Shown here: positions 9,537-19,619 of the stretch, piece by piece
Layout of the letters: the number at the start of each line of letters is the position of its first letter
Position numbering within the stretch: position 1 is the stretch's first letter
Assembly: GCF_900129275.1 (NCBI RefSeq)
Contig: NZ_FQUX01000001.1
Location: forward strand, 620,001-684,000
Origin: Arenibacter palladensis
GTDB lineage: Bacteria; Bacteroidota; Bacteroidia; Flavobacteriales; Flavobacteriaceae
Direction of reading: 5' to 3'
DNA length: 64,000 bases
The notes under the pieces: generated by a model
Seen by the model: the letters and a program-made list of their open reading frames with translations, nothing else
Database searches by the model: none
What the model was told of the DNA's origin: nothing
Made by a program: the position numbers and the translations under genes

Positions 9537-10643
9537 ATGACAAACGAATCTACCAACCTATCCAAGAGGTTATTTTCCTTGGACGTATTTCGGGGATTGA
9601 CCATGTTTTTACTTATTGCGGAAGCTGCCGGGTTTCATGGTAGCTTTGGGGACCTTACAGAGAACAACGCCATTTTACACCCATTGGCGGAACAGTTGCA
9701 CCATCATCCTTGGAACGGGTTGCGGTTTTGGGATCTTATTCAACCTTTCTTTATGTTTATAGTGGGTGTGGCCATGCCATTTTCCTTGAGAAAGCGCTTG
9801 GCGAGCGGAACTCGTACCGCCGCTACCAAACATATTTTAAGAAGATGTTTTTTGCTTTTTAGTTTTGGGGTATTGCTGCACTGTGTGTATAGCCATGCGT
9901 TGGTTTGGGAACTTTGGAACGTTTTGGTTCAATTGGCTTTCACCATTCTTATCGCTTACGCTATCATGAATCTTCCCCACCGTATACAGATATTTATTTG
10001 CTTGGGAATTTTGGTACTTACCGAGATCCTCTATAGGGCCTATAACCCACAGGATCCCTATAATCAGGGACAAAGTTTTGGGTCTTGGGTAGATATGTTG
10101 GTAATGGGTAAAATAAACGGTGGCGGCTGGGTTTTTATCAATTTTCTGCCTACTGCGGTCCATACAATAATGGGTGTGATTTGTGGTCAATTGTTGATTT
10201 CCAACAAAACGGCTAAGGAAAAGTTGAGTCCCCTATTAATGTGGGGAGCAGCCTTACTTGTAGTGGGCTATGGGATGGATTTATTAGGAATAACCCCAAT
10301 TATTAAAAGAATAGCTACCACTTCGTTTACTTTGGCTTCAGGAGGATGGGCTTTGTTGGCGTTGGCCTTGTTCTATTGGTGGATAGATATTAAAGGCCAT
10401 AAAAGCAATTGGCTGAAGATCTTTTCTGTGGTAGGGACAAACTCCATATTTATTTATTTGTTTGCCGAAACTGTTGGGTCTCAATGGTTCAGGGATTTTG
10501 GTCTAATTTTTACCGAAGGAATATTAGCTCCCATTGGCTTGGACAAAGGATTAATATTGGTTATAAATTCCTTGTTTGTACTCTTTATGTTTTGGTATAT
10601 TACCTATTTCTTGGATCAGAAGAAGGTTTACTTTAAGATATAG
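9537..10643 (+). CDS. DUF5009/heparan-alpha-glucosaminide acetyltransferase-like membrane protein
   Basis: Multi-pass inner-membrane protein with about 10 hydrophobic segments and the N-terminal signature RLFSLDVFRGLTMFLLIAE, typical of the DUF5009/HGSNAT-like transmembrane acyltransferase group. A His-rich loop (LAEQLHHHPWNGLRFWDLIQP, about residues 46-65) precedes TM2 and contains the conserved Trp and Asp. These proteins are thought to transfer acetyl groups across the membrane to sugars. It is divergently oriented from the SGNH hydrolase, 206 bases away, and both could take part in acetylated glycan handling. Specific activity is not known. Confidence 0.85.
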   Translation: MTNESTNLSKRLFSLDVFRGLTMFLLIAEAAGFHGSFGDLTENNAILHPLAEQLHHHPWNGLRFWDLIQPFFMFIVGVAMPFSLRKRLASGTRTAATKHILRRCFLLFSFGVLLHCVYSHALVWELWNVLVQLAFTILIAYAIMNLPHRIQIFICLGILVLTEILYRAYNPQDPYNQGQSFGSWVDMLVMGKINGGGWVFINFLPTAVHTIMGVICGQLLISNKTAKEKLSPLLMWGAALLVVGYGMDLLGITPIIKRIATTSFTLASGGWALLALALFYWWIDIKGHKSNWLKIFSVVGTNSIFIYLFAETVGSQWFRDFGLIFTEGILAPIGLDKGLILVINSLFVLFMFWYITYFLDQKKVYFKI

Positions 10644-10680
10644 CAATTCAATACCTGGGGGGTATTTGACCGTTATTCTT

Positions 10681-12309
10681 TTATTTTAGAATGTTCGCAT
10701 ATTTGCCATTGTCATTCAATAGAGCGGTAGCGGTCATAATGGCTTCGTCATTTTGTAAATGATAATCATAAAGACCTTCCCTGTAGAAAAAGCGTTTAAG
10801 AATTTCATCCTCCAAATTCTTTTGGATTTCCACCTTGTATTTATCCAATGCCTTCAGTTTATTTTTTTCCATCTCCAACAACAGGGCTTTATACTGTTCC
10901 GTGACCTCATTGCCAAAAATAGTGCTATCCTCCCCGGACATAACCTCTTTTAGGGCCTTTTCGGCCTTTGTTTCAAAATCAAAATTACTTTTGGAGACAT
11001 AGTTTTTAAAAGATGCAAAATCACTATCCTTATAACTGAAGTCCAATACATTCTCCACCTTGTTATTGTAATAGAAATCGGTTGCGTAGTCGAAAATTAC
11101 ATTATCGGATAATAGGGCCTGGGTAAGAGGATTTGTTTTGGCAGCGGCAATTTCTATATCTGGCAAAACACCTCCACCATCTTGTACTTTTCGTCCATTC
11201 TTGGTCTTAAAATCCCTAAATTGGGTATTTTTAACTGCATTTCCGTTCTCATCCCTATTCCAATAATCCAAGGATTGTATACACCTGCCCGATGCTGTAT
11301 AATATCTGGAGATCGTTACCTTTAATTGCGTACCGTAGGTTAGTTTTAAAGGGCGTTGTACCAACCCCTTGCCAAAACTTCTTGCACCCACTATAACGGC
11401 GCGGTCCAAATCCTGGAGGCTTCCAGAGACAATTTCACTGGCCGAGGCACTTCTACCATTGACCAATACCACCAATGGTATTTCAGTGTCCACGGGTTGG
11501 TTGGTAGTTTTATATTCCCTATTGAATTTTTTGACCTTGGATTTGGTGGTTACTACCAGTTCTCCTTTTGGAATAAAGAGATTGGTTACATTAATAGCTT
11601 CGGTCAACAATCCGCCAGGATTATCCCTTAGGTCCAAAATAATTTTTTTGGCGCCATCGTTTTTTAAGTTGAGAAGAGCTTCCTTGGTTTGTTCCGTGGC
11701 CTTTTTATTGAATTTTGCCAATACAATATAACCGGTATTTTCTTTGATCATCTTATAATAGGGAACGGCATCTACTTCAATAGATTCCCTGTTCACTGTG
11801 GTAGACTTGGTTTCGCCCTGCCTAACATAAGTAATATTTACGCTAGTGTTATTGGCTCCTTTCAAAAGCTCGTCGGCGTCATCTTTAATATCCGCTATGG
11901 CAATATCACCGATCTTAATAATTTCATCCCCGGCTTTAAGGCCCGCCTTATCTGCTGGATAACCTTTGTAAGGTTCAATAATAACTACTTTATCCTTGTA
12001 AGTCCGTACCACGGCCCCGATACCCGAATATTCGCCTGCATTATTTATTTTAAAGGATTCAACGTCTTGCTCATTAAGGAATTTGGTATAGGGATCCAAG
12101 TCTTCCAACATGTTCTTAATGGCCGTATCCATTAATTCTGCAGGATTGGTTTCATCCACATAGTTCATGTTCAATTCTTTGAACAAGGTGGTAAAAATTT
12201 CGATCTGTTTGGCAATCTCAAAAAAATCGCCCTTAAAACTACTACCTGCAATTAGTAGGGCTATGGCGATAATGGGAATAAGTACCCGCTTTTTTACTAT
12301 CTCTTTCAT
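10681..12309 (-). CDS. S41 family C-terminal processing peptidase
   Basis: Tail-specific serine protease that degrades or trims periplasmic proteins. A single N-terminal membrane anchor/signal segment (about residues 8-25) is followed by a PDZ domain (about 85-165, AGEYSGIGAVVRTYKDKVVI onwards) and the S41 core. The catalytic Ser lies in NGRSASASEIVSGSL and the Lys in SFGKGLVQRP about 25 residues later, the usual Ser/Lys dyad. The 542-residue length is typical for Bacteroidota CtpA-like proteins. Its start is 11 bases from the rnpA stop on the same strand, so the two genes form a unit, an arrangement common in Flavobacteriaceae. Confidence 0.95.
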   Translation of the reverse strand: MKEIVKKRVLIPIIAIALLIAGSSFKGDFFEIAKQIEIFTTLFKELNMNYVDETNPAELMDTAIKNMLEDLDPYTKFLNEQDVESFKINNAGEYSGIGAVVRTYKDKVVIIEPYKGYPADKAGLKAGDEIIKIGDIAIADIKDDADELLKGANNTSVNITYVRQGETKSTTVNRESIEVDAVPYYKMIKENTGYIVLAKFNKKATEQTKEALLNLKNDGAKKIILDLRDNPGGLLTEAINVTNLFIPKGELVVTTKSKVKKFNREYKTTNQPVDTEIPLVVLVNGRSASASEIVSGSLQDLDRAVIVGARSFGKGLVQRPLKLTYGTQLKVTISRYYTASGRCIQSLDYWNRDENGNAVKNTQFRDFKTKNGRKVQDGGGVLPDIEIAAAKTNPLTQALLSDNVIFDYATDFYYNNKVENVLDFSYKDSDFASFKNYVSKSNFDFETKAEKALKEVMSGEDSTIFGNEVTEQYKALLLEMEKNKLKALDKYKVEIQKNLEDEILKRFFYREGLYDYHLQNDEAIMTATALLNDNGKYANILK

Positions 12310-12320
12310 CTGTTCATAAA

Positions 12321-12704
12321 TTATTTGCTGGCCTTTGCAATTTCATCGATAAATTTCCGCATCAAAGGAATCATGGCATCTGTAATTTTGGATTGCGAGG
12401 GCATCTCCTTACCAAGATATAAAAACATAAACGCAAAGTTACCTTCTATGTTGTTAAAAATTAGGTGTTTGTTCAGCCTATAGCTTTCCCGCATCAATCT
12501 TTTGATTCGATTTCTTTTTACGGCACTTTTAAAATTCCTTTTGGAAGCGGTTACCCCGACCTTGTATTTGGAATCATCTTCGAAGCTCGTTTTGAGATAA
12601 ACAAGTTTTATAGGATAATTGGTAACACCAATTCCTTCCGCAAACAACTGTTCAATTAGTTTTTTGCTCTTTAGTTTTTCTTTTTTTGGGAAGCTAAATG
12701 ACAT
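12321..12704 (-). CDS. rnpA: Ribonuclease P protein component
   Basis: Basic protein subunit of RNase P that helps the catalytic RNA bind precursor tRNA 5' leaders. The 127-residue length fits, the N-terminus is Lys-rich, and the hallmark RNR region is visible as AVKRNRIKRLMRESYR (about residues 62-77), preceded by GVTASKRNFKSA. It lies immediately upstream of the S41 peptidase gene on the same strand; no rpmH is beside it, as is usual in Bacteroidota. The start ATG at 12704 places the conserved FPKKEKL motif at the N-terminus. Confidence 0.95.
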   Translation of the reverse strand: MSFSFPKKEKLKSKKLIEQLFAEGIGVTNYPIKLVYLKTSFEDDSKYKVGVTASKRNFKSAVKRNRIKRLMRESYRLNKHLIFNNIEGNFAFMFLYLGKEMPSQSKITDAMIPLMRKFIDEIAKASK

Positions 12705-12822
12705 TTTGCCGTAAATGTAAAATAAAAACCACAGTTATGGGATATGACAATCATCATAGTTCAAAATCCCATTAGCCATTATCTTGGGTTATATTTTTTA
12801 CAAAACTATAAATAAGGGATTT

Positions 12823-14673
12823 ATGGGAGAATTGAAAGTTCAAAAATTGAGGAACAATCCACTTAAGGCCAGGTATATTAAACAATTGTTGGTAGATATT
12901 GCGGCCTTGGAACAAATACTGGATAAAAAGATGTTCGAACTAAGTCCGATTAGGATCGGTGCCGAACAGGAATTTTGTTTGGTGGACGAATTTTGGCAGC
13001 CATCCAATAAGGCTTTGGAAGTTCTTGAAAATATAGATGACCCCCATTTCACTACCGAATTGGCCCTATATAACCTGGAAATTAATTTGGATCCCATTCC
13101 ATTATCCGGGAATTGCTTTTCTGAAATGCATTTACAGTTTGATCATTTGTTGGCCATGGCCAATAAGGTTGCCGAGAAATCTGCTACCAAAATTATTCTA
13201 TGTGGAATTTTGCCGACCATTTCTAAAAGGCATCTTAATTTGGAATATTTGACTCCTATTCCCCGATATAAGATTTTGAACGAGGTTATAAAGGAAATAA
13301 GAAATAATGATATAGAAATTCATATTAAAGGGGTAGATGAATTGAATATTAGGCATGATTCCGTGCTGTACGAAGGATGCAATACCAGCTTTCAATCGCA
13401 TCTGCAGATAGACCCATATGATTTTAAGGATACCTACAATTGGTCCCAGGCCATTGCCGGGCCCATCCTGTCCATTTGTACCAACTCCCCCATGCTCTTT
13501 GGACGGGAATTGTGGGAGGAGACCAGAATAGCCCTATTTACGCAAAGTGTGGATACGAGGGCCAGTAACTTTCTATTGAACGAAAGTGAACCCCGTGTGA
13601 ACTTCGGAAATAGTTGGGCAAAAGGATCGGTTGTGGATTATTTTAAAGATTCCATTACAGGATTTAGGAGCTTACTTACTTCCGATTCCAATGTTGATAG
13701 TTTAAGCGAACTGGAACAGGGAAAAACGCCCAAATTAAAAGCTTTGTCACTCCATAACGGAACCGTGTATACCTGGAACCGAGTCTGCTATGGTATTACC
13801 AATGGCAGGCCCCATATTAGGATTGAGAACAGATATATCCCATCCGGACCCACTACCGAGGATGAAATTGCCAATATGATGCTTTGGGTGGGAGTAATGA
13901 TGGGAAGGCCTAAAAAGTTTAATGCCATTCATAGCAAAATGGACTTTAAGGATGCAAAAAGCAATTTTTTCAATGCGGCCAGATATGGTATGGCAGCTCA
14001 ATTTTATTGGGATGGACAACTAATCTCTAGTCAACAGTTATTGTTGGATCACTTCTTGCCAATGGCCTTTAAGGGATTGTACAGTATGGGGGTAGCACCA
14101 AAAGATGCAGAGCATTACTTGAAAATTATAGAAAGGAGGATTGCCACCTACAACGGTTCACGGTGGACGATTCAAAGTTATAGAAAACTTAGAAAGGAGT
14201 TTAAACTTCCAGATGCCCTAACCATATTAACGGCCAAAATGTACCAAGGTCAGCAAAAGGGTTACTCCGTTGATGCTTGGGAATTGCCAAGAGGTGATGA
14301 ATTTGTAATTGACGAAAATGAGAGAAAGGTGTACCAGATAATGAACGTACATACCGTAACTGCCCAGGATAGTGATAGTTCGGAATTGGTGTTGAAAATG
14401 ATGCAATGGAAAAATATACACCATGTACCCATTCTAAACGATGATTTGGACCTGGTTGGTTTGTTGACTTGGACAGACCTAAAAGCGTATTTAAAGAATC
14501 CGGACAAATTTGAAGGGCCTATTAAGGATATTATGAAAACGGAACTGATTACCACAACAGAGGAGGAAAGCACTAAGCGGGCGAAGGTCCTAATGGAATC
14601 CAAAGGTATAAATTGTCTGCCGGTTGTACACGGAAAGAAATTGATAGGTATTATCACAACCAAGGACCTATGA
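12823..14673 (+). CDS. GCS2-type glutamate-cysteine ligase-like protein with C-terminal CBS pair
   Basis: An ATP-dependent carboxylate-amine ligase-like protein. The GCS2 fold is seen from IGAEQEFCLVDEFW (about residue 45) through NLEINLDP and GRPHIRIENRYIPSGPT (about 335-355), regions that bind ATP/Mg and substrate in the family. The last 120 residues form two CBS repeats (TVTAQDSDSSELVLKMM and KTELITTTEEESTKRAKVLM), probably sensing adenylates. I chose the ATG at 12823 rather than an upstream TTG at 12784, because homologous sequence begins at about GELKVQKLRN. The stop overlaps the next start in an ATGA, so translation is coupled to the AspA-like hydrolase. It probably makes or modifies a peptide-like metabolite; true gamma-glutamylcysteine synthesis is uncertain. 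Confidence 0.85.
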   Translation: MGELKVQKLRNNPLKARYIKQLLVDIAALEQILDKKMFELSPIRIGAEQEFCLVDEFWQPSNKALEVLENIDDPHFTTELALYNLEINLDPIPLSGNCFSEMHLQFDHLLAMANKVAEKSATKIILCGILPTISKRHLNLEYLTPIPRYKILNEVIKEIRNNDIEIHIKGVDELNIRHDSVLYEGCNTSFQSHLQIDPYDFKDTYNWSQAIAGPILSICTNSPMLFGRELWEETRIALFTQSVDTRASNFLLNESEPRVNFGNSWAKGSVVDYFKDSITGFRSLLTSDSNVDSLSELEQGKTPKLKALSLHNGTVYTWNRVCYGITNGRPHIRIENRYIPSGPTTEDEIANMMLWVGVMMGRPKKFNAIHSKMDFKDAKSNFFNAARYGMAAQFYWDGQLISSQQLLLDHFLPMAFKGLYSMGVAPKDAEHYLKIIERRIATYNGSRWTIQSYRKLRKEFKLPDALTILTAKMYQGQQKGYSVDAWELPRGDEFVIDENERKVYQIMNVHTVTAQDSDSSELVLKMMQWKNIHHVPILNDDLDLVGLLTWTDLKAYLKNPDKFEGPIKDIMKTELITTTEEESTKRAKVLMESKGINCLPVVHGKKLIGIITTKDL

Positions 14674-15875
14674 TTATAATGGAGGACCAAATAGGCAGGA
14701 GCCGAACCATTGGTCATTTAAAAGGTGGCAAAGTTGGACCTACCATGATATTTTTCGGGGGCATTCACGGTAATGAGCCTTCTGGTGAGCAGGCAATACA
14801 AGAAGTCTTCAAAGGGATAGCGGAAAATGGAATTTCTGTAAATGGTAACATCTATGGGATTCGGGGCAACGTTGCAGCACTTTTGGCTGGGAAAAGATTT
14901 TTGGATCGGGATTTGAACCGGTTATGGACCGAAGAAAAAATTGAAAAAATTAAAGCCAAATCAAAAAATGAACTGCTTAACGAGGACAAGGAGTTGTTAT
15001 CCATTTATCAAATCCTGTCGGATATCCTGAAAACAGAATCCGGGCCTTACTATTTTATAGATTTCCATACTACTTCCAGCAAGACCCTGCCTTTTATTAC
15101 CATTAATGATGCCATGATCAACAGGAAATTTTCTAAGCTTTTTCCTGTGCCGATAATTTTGGGGATAGAAGAGTATTTAGAGGGACCCCTACTTAGTTAT
15201 ATCAACGAACAGGGCTACTTGTCCGTTGGTTTTGAATCTGGCCAGCATACCGCAAGGGAAGCGGTAGATAACAGTATAGCATTTATGTGGTTGGCCCTGG
15301 CGTATGGAGGTGCTCTTAAAAGTACAGATATTGTTGGGTTTGAGGGATATTACCGCCAGCTTAAAAATTCGGCCAAGGAGAACGCCAGCTTTTTTGAGAT
15401 AATTTACAGGCATCCTATAGAATCCGGGGAGAAATTTCAAATGCAGCCCGGATTCCAGAGTTTTGATATTGTAAACAAAGGAAAAGTACTGGCCGAACAC
15501 AACGATAGAGCGGTATTGGCGCAGCAAAAATCGAGTATTTTTATGCCTCTATACCAAAGTCAAGGTGAGGATGGGTTTTTTCTGATTCGCAAGACGCCTA
15601 AGTTCGCCTTGTGGTTATCCGTTCTATTCAGAAAAATAAGAATGCCAGCTTTGTTGCCAATTTTGCCCGGGGTTTCGTGGGCAAATAAGAACAATGGTAC
15701 TTTATTGGTGAATGAAAGAACTGCCAGATTTATGGCAAAACCTCTTTTCCACCTATTGGGGTATAGAAATAGGGTAATCAATAAAAGTGAAATATTAATG
15801 ACCAGTAGGGAAGCTACCGCCAAGAACAGCATGTACAAGGAAACCTGGTGGTATCGAAATAAAAAAACCGTTTAA
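14670..15875 (+). CDS. Succinylglutamate desuccinylase/aspartoacylase family zinc hydrolase
   Basis: Zinc-dependent amidohydrolase of the AstE/AspA family. The zinc ligands are visible in FFGGIHGNEPSGEQA (His and Glu, about residues 26-40) and in YYFIDFHTTSSKT (His, about 132). RDLNRLW matches the conserved Arg/Asn motif. At 401 residues it is longer than AspA and has a C-terminal extension. The start is the ATG inside the ATGA overlap with the upstream GCS2-CBS gene; a further in-frame ATG lies three codons on. Such GCS2, AspA and RimK (ATP-grasp) genes often cluster and are proposed to act on N-acylated amino acids or peptides, but no RimK gene is present here. Confidence 0.85.
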   Translation: MIIMEDQIGRSRTIGHLKGGKVGPTMIFFGGIHGNEPSGEQAIQEVFKGIAENGISVNGNIYGIRGNVAALLAGKRFLDRDLNRLWTEEKIEKIKAKSKNELLNEDKELLSIYQILSDILKTESGPYYFIDFHTTSSKTLPFITINDAMINRKFSKLFPVPIILGIEEYLEGPLLSYINEQGYLSVGFESGQHTAREAVDNSIAFMWLALAYGGALKSTDIVGFEGYYRQLKNSAKENASFFEIIYRHPIESGEKFQMQPGFQSFDIVNKGKVLAEHNDRAVLAQQKSSIFMPLYQSQGEDGFFLIRKTPKFALWLSVLFRKIRMPALLPILPGVSWANKNNGTLLVNERTARFMAKPLFHLLGYRNRVINKSEILMTSREATAKNSMYKETWWYRNKKTV

Positions 15876-15923
15876 AATAGCTATGTTATGCCATCTTAAA
15901 CGGATTTAAACATTTAATAATTT

Positions 15924-17792
15924 TTACTCTTGGGCCTGCCAAACATTGTTTTCCTCATTTATATCTGCCATTAGTTGGGATGGGTCCAATACAATGGCCT
16001 TAATGTTATTGAGTTCCTTATCCAAGATAAATTCGTAATTGGAATATGCCCAGGGCCAATCTTGCAATACGGTTCTTTTTAAATGGGGATATGGATTCTC
16101 TTTTTCGCCATACATCATACGCAAGGGAGCGTAAAATGTTTCTTGGGTACCATCATTGTACAGCACCAAAATATCTAAGGGCATGGGCATAAGACCAATT
16201 CGTTCCAAGCTTACCTTGGTTTTTTGTCCCTCTGCCTCTACCGTTTTAATACCGTAATCTATGGTGTTTGTCGTTTGGGTCCAATCAGTAAGGTACCAGT
16301 CCAACTCCATCCCGGAAACCTTTTCGGCAGTTCTTTTAATATCGTTTGGGGTAGGGTGTTTAAATTTAAAGTCCTGATAATATTTCCTGAGGGTTTCCAT
16401 AAGTTTATCCTGACCTATGATATATCCCAACTGCGATAGGAAAATGGCTCCTTTGCTATAGGCGGCAACCCCATAGGCAAAATTTAGCTCATATCTATCG
16501 GAATGGGTGGTTTGGGGCTGTTCTTTACCGGAAGCCACCAAATTATAATATCCTTGATAGGAGCTTGCAAAGGGATTTTCCTTTTTTTGGTCCATGATCT
16601 GGTCCATACACAGACTGGAGATAAAGGAGGTAAAGCCTTCATCCATCCATTCGTGTTTGGATTCGTTGCTCGCCAGCACATGTTGGAACCAGGAATGTGC
16701 CAATTCATGCACCATAACCCCAACCAGGCTTCCATAATTTCTACCACCAGTGATAAGGGTACTCATGGCGTATTCCATACCACCATCGCCTCCTTGTATC
16801 ACCGAATATTGTTCATAGGGATAATCGCCAATATTTTTATTGAAAAACTGCATGGCCTCGGCCGTTTTAGGCTGAAGCTTTTTCCAATTTTCTATAATTT
16901 CCTTATCGTTCTTATATAAAAAATGAAGCATTGGCCCATTTTCAACCTTTAGGGTATCGTGAAGATAGTCCGGATCGGCGGCCCACATAAAATCATGCAC
17001 CATTGGGGCCTTAAAATGCCAGGTAAGGGTTTTGCCCTTGGTCTTTTTTATTTTTGTTCCAGGAGTTTCGTAGCCATGACCTATTTCTTCGGGGTTCTGT
17101 AAATAACCGGTTCCCCCTACCACATATTTTTTGTCCAAGGTAAGCTTAACATCAAAATCGCCCCATACTCCATGAAATTCTCGGGCAATATAGGGATCCG
17201 CATGCCAACCTTCAAAATCGTATTCAGCCAATTTTGGGTACCACTGACTCATGGAGAGCGCTACCCCTTCACTGCTGTTTCTACCGCTTCGCCTTATTTG
17301 TAACGGTATTTGCCCATTGAATGTCATTTCAAAGGTGGTTTTTCCACCAGCGGGAATGGGTTCATTTAATTCAACAACCAAAATTGTTCCTTCCTCCACA
17401 AAGGAAACGGCTTGGTTGTCCTGAGTTAGGGAAGTAACCCTGAGATATCCTATTTCTTCAGGGTTCAGGCTTGCAATCCTACTTTTCCCATTTGCCATCA
17501 TTCTACCGTCCGGATCGGCAATGCTTTGTAAGCGCATATCCATTTCACTACCAGGTTGAAAGGCATTGAAAAAAAGGTGATAATACACTCTGCTCAGTTC
17601 ATCCGGGGAGTTATTGGTATAGACCAATTTTTGGGTTCCCTTGTATTGATAATTGTCAACGTCGACGTTTACATCCATGGAATATTCCACATGCTGCTGC
17701 CAATAGGAAGTATTGTTCTGCGCTTCCAATTGCGCAGTTAAGCTGAGAATGGCAATCACCAATCCAAAAAAAAGTCCTTTGTTATGTCTCAT
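15924..17792 (-). CDS. M1 family aminopeptidase, secreted
   Basis: Zinc metallopeptidase of the gluzincin M1 clan. An N-terminal signal peptide (about residues 1-24) is followed by the beta-rich N-terminal domain and the catalytic domain with the HELAH zinc motif (about residue 365) and the downstream Glu in WMDEGFTS 18 residues later. The GGMEYA exopeptidase motif appears as GGDGGMEYAMST (about 337). Length (622) is typical of Bacteroidota M1 enzymes with a short C-terminal domain. It stands between the AspA-like gene (convergent) and the S8 peptidase (same strand, 81 bases away); both peptidases may be used in periplasmic or extracellular protein use. Confidence 0.93.
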   Translation of the reverse strand: MRHNKGLFFGLVIAILSLTAQLEAQNNTSYWQQHVEYSMDVNVDVDNYQYKGTQKLVYTNNSPDELSRVYYHLFFNAFQPGSEMDMRLQSIADPDGRMMANGKSRIASLNPEEIGYLRVTSLTQDNQAVSFVEEGTILVVELNEPIPAGGKTTFEMTFNGQIPLQIRRSGRNSSEGVALSMSQWYPKLAEYDFEGWHADPYIAREFHGVWGDFDVKLTLDKKYVVGGTGYLQNPEEIGHGYETPGTKIKKTKGKTLTWHFKAPMVHDFMWAADPDYLHDTLKVENGPMLHFLYKNDKEIIENWKKLQPKTAEAMQFFNKNIGDYPYEQYSVIQGGDGGMEYAMSTLITGGRNYGSLVGVMVHELAHSWFQHVLASNESKHEWMDEGFTSFISSLCMDQIMDQKKENPFASSYQGYYNLVASGKEQPQTTHSDRYELNFAYGVAAYSKGAIFLSQLGYIIGQDKLMETLRKYYQDFKFKHPTPNDIKRTAEKVSGMELDWYLTDWTQTTNTIDYGIKTVEAEGQKTKVSLERIGLMPMPLDILVLYNDGTQETFYAPLRMMYGEKENPYPHLKRTVLQDWPWAYSNYEFILDKELNNIKAIVLDPSQLMADINEENNVWQAQE

Positions 17793-17873
17793 ACCTTCAA
17801 TTTGAATAATCTATTTTTTTAAGTTCATGGGCTGCCTATATTTTTAGGCTGTCCAATGAGTTTTACTTATTCA

Positions 17874-19505
17874 TTATAGTTTTATTTTCCCTCTGGAAAC
17901 GGCATCTGCCATAATTAAGGCATTGTAAGCGTTGACCATTTTACCGGATTTTGAGATTTTTTGAAAATCCATTGCCTTTGAGGCATCACCATCTACCACT
18001 ACTTTGGATTTGGTAGTAAGTCCGGAATTCAACAATATCGCCTTTACTTGGGAAGCTGATAATTTTGGATAAAAAGATCTTACAAGGGCGGCAACTCCTG
18101 CAACAGCAGGCGCGGCCATGGAAGTACCTCCCTGAAAATCGTATTCATTGTTGGGCATGGTGGAATAGATATCATCACCAGGGGCAAAAACATCTACGTT
18201 TATAAGGCCATAATTGGAAAATGAGGCCACCATTTCGGAACCATATTTGCTTGTCAATGCGCCCACAGTAATTACGTTATCCGCTATTTCTGGACCATTA
18301 TTGATTTGATCGTTGGGGAAATTTGGATTATTTGGGTCATCAAGGTCTTCGCCGGAGTTTCCTGCCGCATGTACAAAAAGAACATCATTGTCCGCTGCAT
18401 ATTTAATGGCTTCGTAAACCCACTCGGCATTTGGAGAATAAGCTTTTCCAAAACTTCCATTGATAATTTTGGCGCCGTTATCTACGGCATAACGTATTCC
18501 CAAAGCAATATCCTTATCGTATTCATCTCCATTGGGTACTGCCCTGATACTCATAATTTCTACATTGTCCGCAACCCCGTTGGCTCCTAGACCATTATTT
18601 CTTTTTGCGGCAATAATACCGGCAACATGGGTACCATGGCTTTCATCATCGACCCTGTTTTTAGGATTTCCGTTTCCGTAGCCCCTATCATCGAAGTTAT
18701 AAGGATCATCCCCTACTATTTTTCTGCCATCAAAATCCACATTAAGATTATAGTTAAGTTGATCGGAAAAATGTTTAATACCATCCTTAAGTTCTGAAAT
18801 AACCTCTGGTATGGTATCCTTTATGCTCAACATTTGCATTAAAATACTAACGTTTCTCTGCATGCTTTCGTCATTGGATTCAATTTCGGTCAGGTCTTTT
18901 TTGGTATAACTGTCTTTCCCCAAAAGTTCCTTAACCTCTTCATCTGCATTTTGGACTGCTTGCAGTATTTGTTCGTACTGTCCTTTGTTTTGAAGGGCTT
19001 TTTGATAATCCTTGTCCAGGTCGCTTTTGGCCTTGGCCTGAAGGGAGGCATCCCCTAGTTTTTTGCCCACAATTCTTGCCATTTCCAATTGCTCGTTGTA
19101 GGATTCCCCTAAAAAGTTGTAACCGTGTATATCGTCTATATAACCATTGTTGTCATCGTCCTTATTGTTTCCCGGAATTTCTCCCTTATTCACCCAAAGT
19201 ACGTCTACCAAATCCTCATGGGTAAGGTCCATTCCTGAATCCAACACGGCAACAATTACTGTTTCCCCTTTTTTATTCCCGATTATTTCGGAGTAGGCCT
19301 TGTCCACGCTCATCCCTGGAATGGTGTCGGTAAGCAAATCCGTGTGTCCCCAATTCTTTTTTTCAGCTTCGGTTAATTCCGATATTTTTAAAGGTACGGT
19401 ATCAATATTTTCAATTGGGGTGGAAACTAGCGCTGTACTACCACAGCCATAAAGTAAAATAGAGGCCGACACGGCCAAAATAGTTCTGTTCAATGTTATT
19501 GTCAT
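17874..19505 (-). CDS. S8 subtilisin-like peptidase lipoprotein
   Basis: Secreted or outer-membrane-attached serine protease. The signal peptide ends at LLYGCGS, a lipobox. The catalytic triad is visible: Asp in VAVLDSGMDLTHED (about residue 92), His in DESHGTHVAGIIAA (about 291) and Ser in GGTSMAAPAVAG (about 463). Between Asp and His there is an insertion of roughly 100 residues rich in Lys, Glu and Gln (about 135-270), probably coiled, as often seen in Flavobacteriia S8 proteins. Length is 543 residues. The start is the ATG that gives a proper lipoprotein signal. Confidence 0.93.
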   Translation of the reverse strand: MTITLNRTILAVSASILLYGCGSTALVSTPIENIDTVPLKISELTEAEKKNWGHTDLLTDTIPGMSVDKAYSEIIGNKKGETVIVAVLDSGMDLTHEDLVDVLWVNKGEIPGNNKDDDNNGYIDDIHGYNFLGESYNEQLEMARIVGKKLGDASLQAKAKSDLDKDYQKALQNKGQYEQILQAVQNADEEVKELLGKDSYTKKDLTEIESNDESMQRNVSILMQMLSIKDTIPEVISELKDGIKHFSDQLNYNLNVDFDGRKIVGDDPYNFDDRGYGNGNPKNRVDDESHGTHVAGIIAAKRNNGLGANGVADNVEIMSIRAVPNGDEYDKDIALGIRYAVDNGAKIINGSFGKAYSPNAEWVYEAIKYAADNDVLFVHAAGNSGEDLDDPNNPNFPNDQINNGPEIADNVITVGALTSKYGSEMVASFSNYGLINVDVFAPGDDIYSTMPNNEYDFQGGTSMAAPAVAGVAALVRSFYPKLSASQVKAILLNSGLTTKSKVVVDGDASKAMDFQKISKSGKMVNAYNALIMADAVSRGKIKL

Positions 19506-19619
19506 TTATTTATAGTGTTAGATTAGAATGTCTTATTAAATTGATTTCCAGAAAATTTTGTTTGAAAGCTTTCCATGAAGCCATGGTCTGCTATAAATAG
19601 GAGTCTATTATTTATCATA

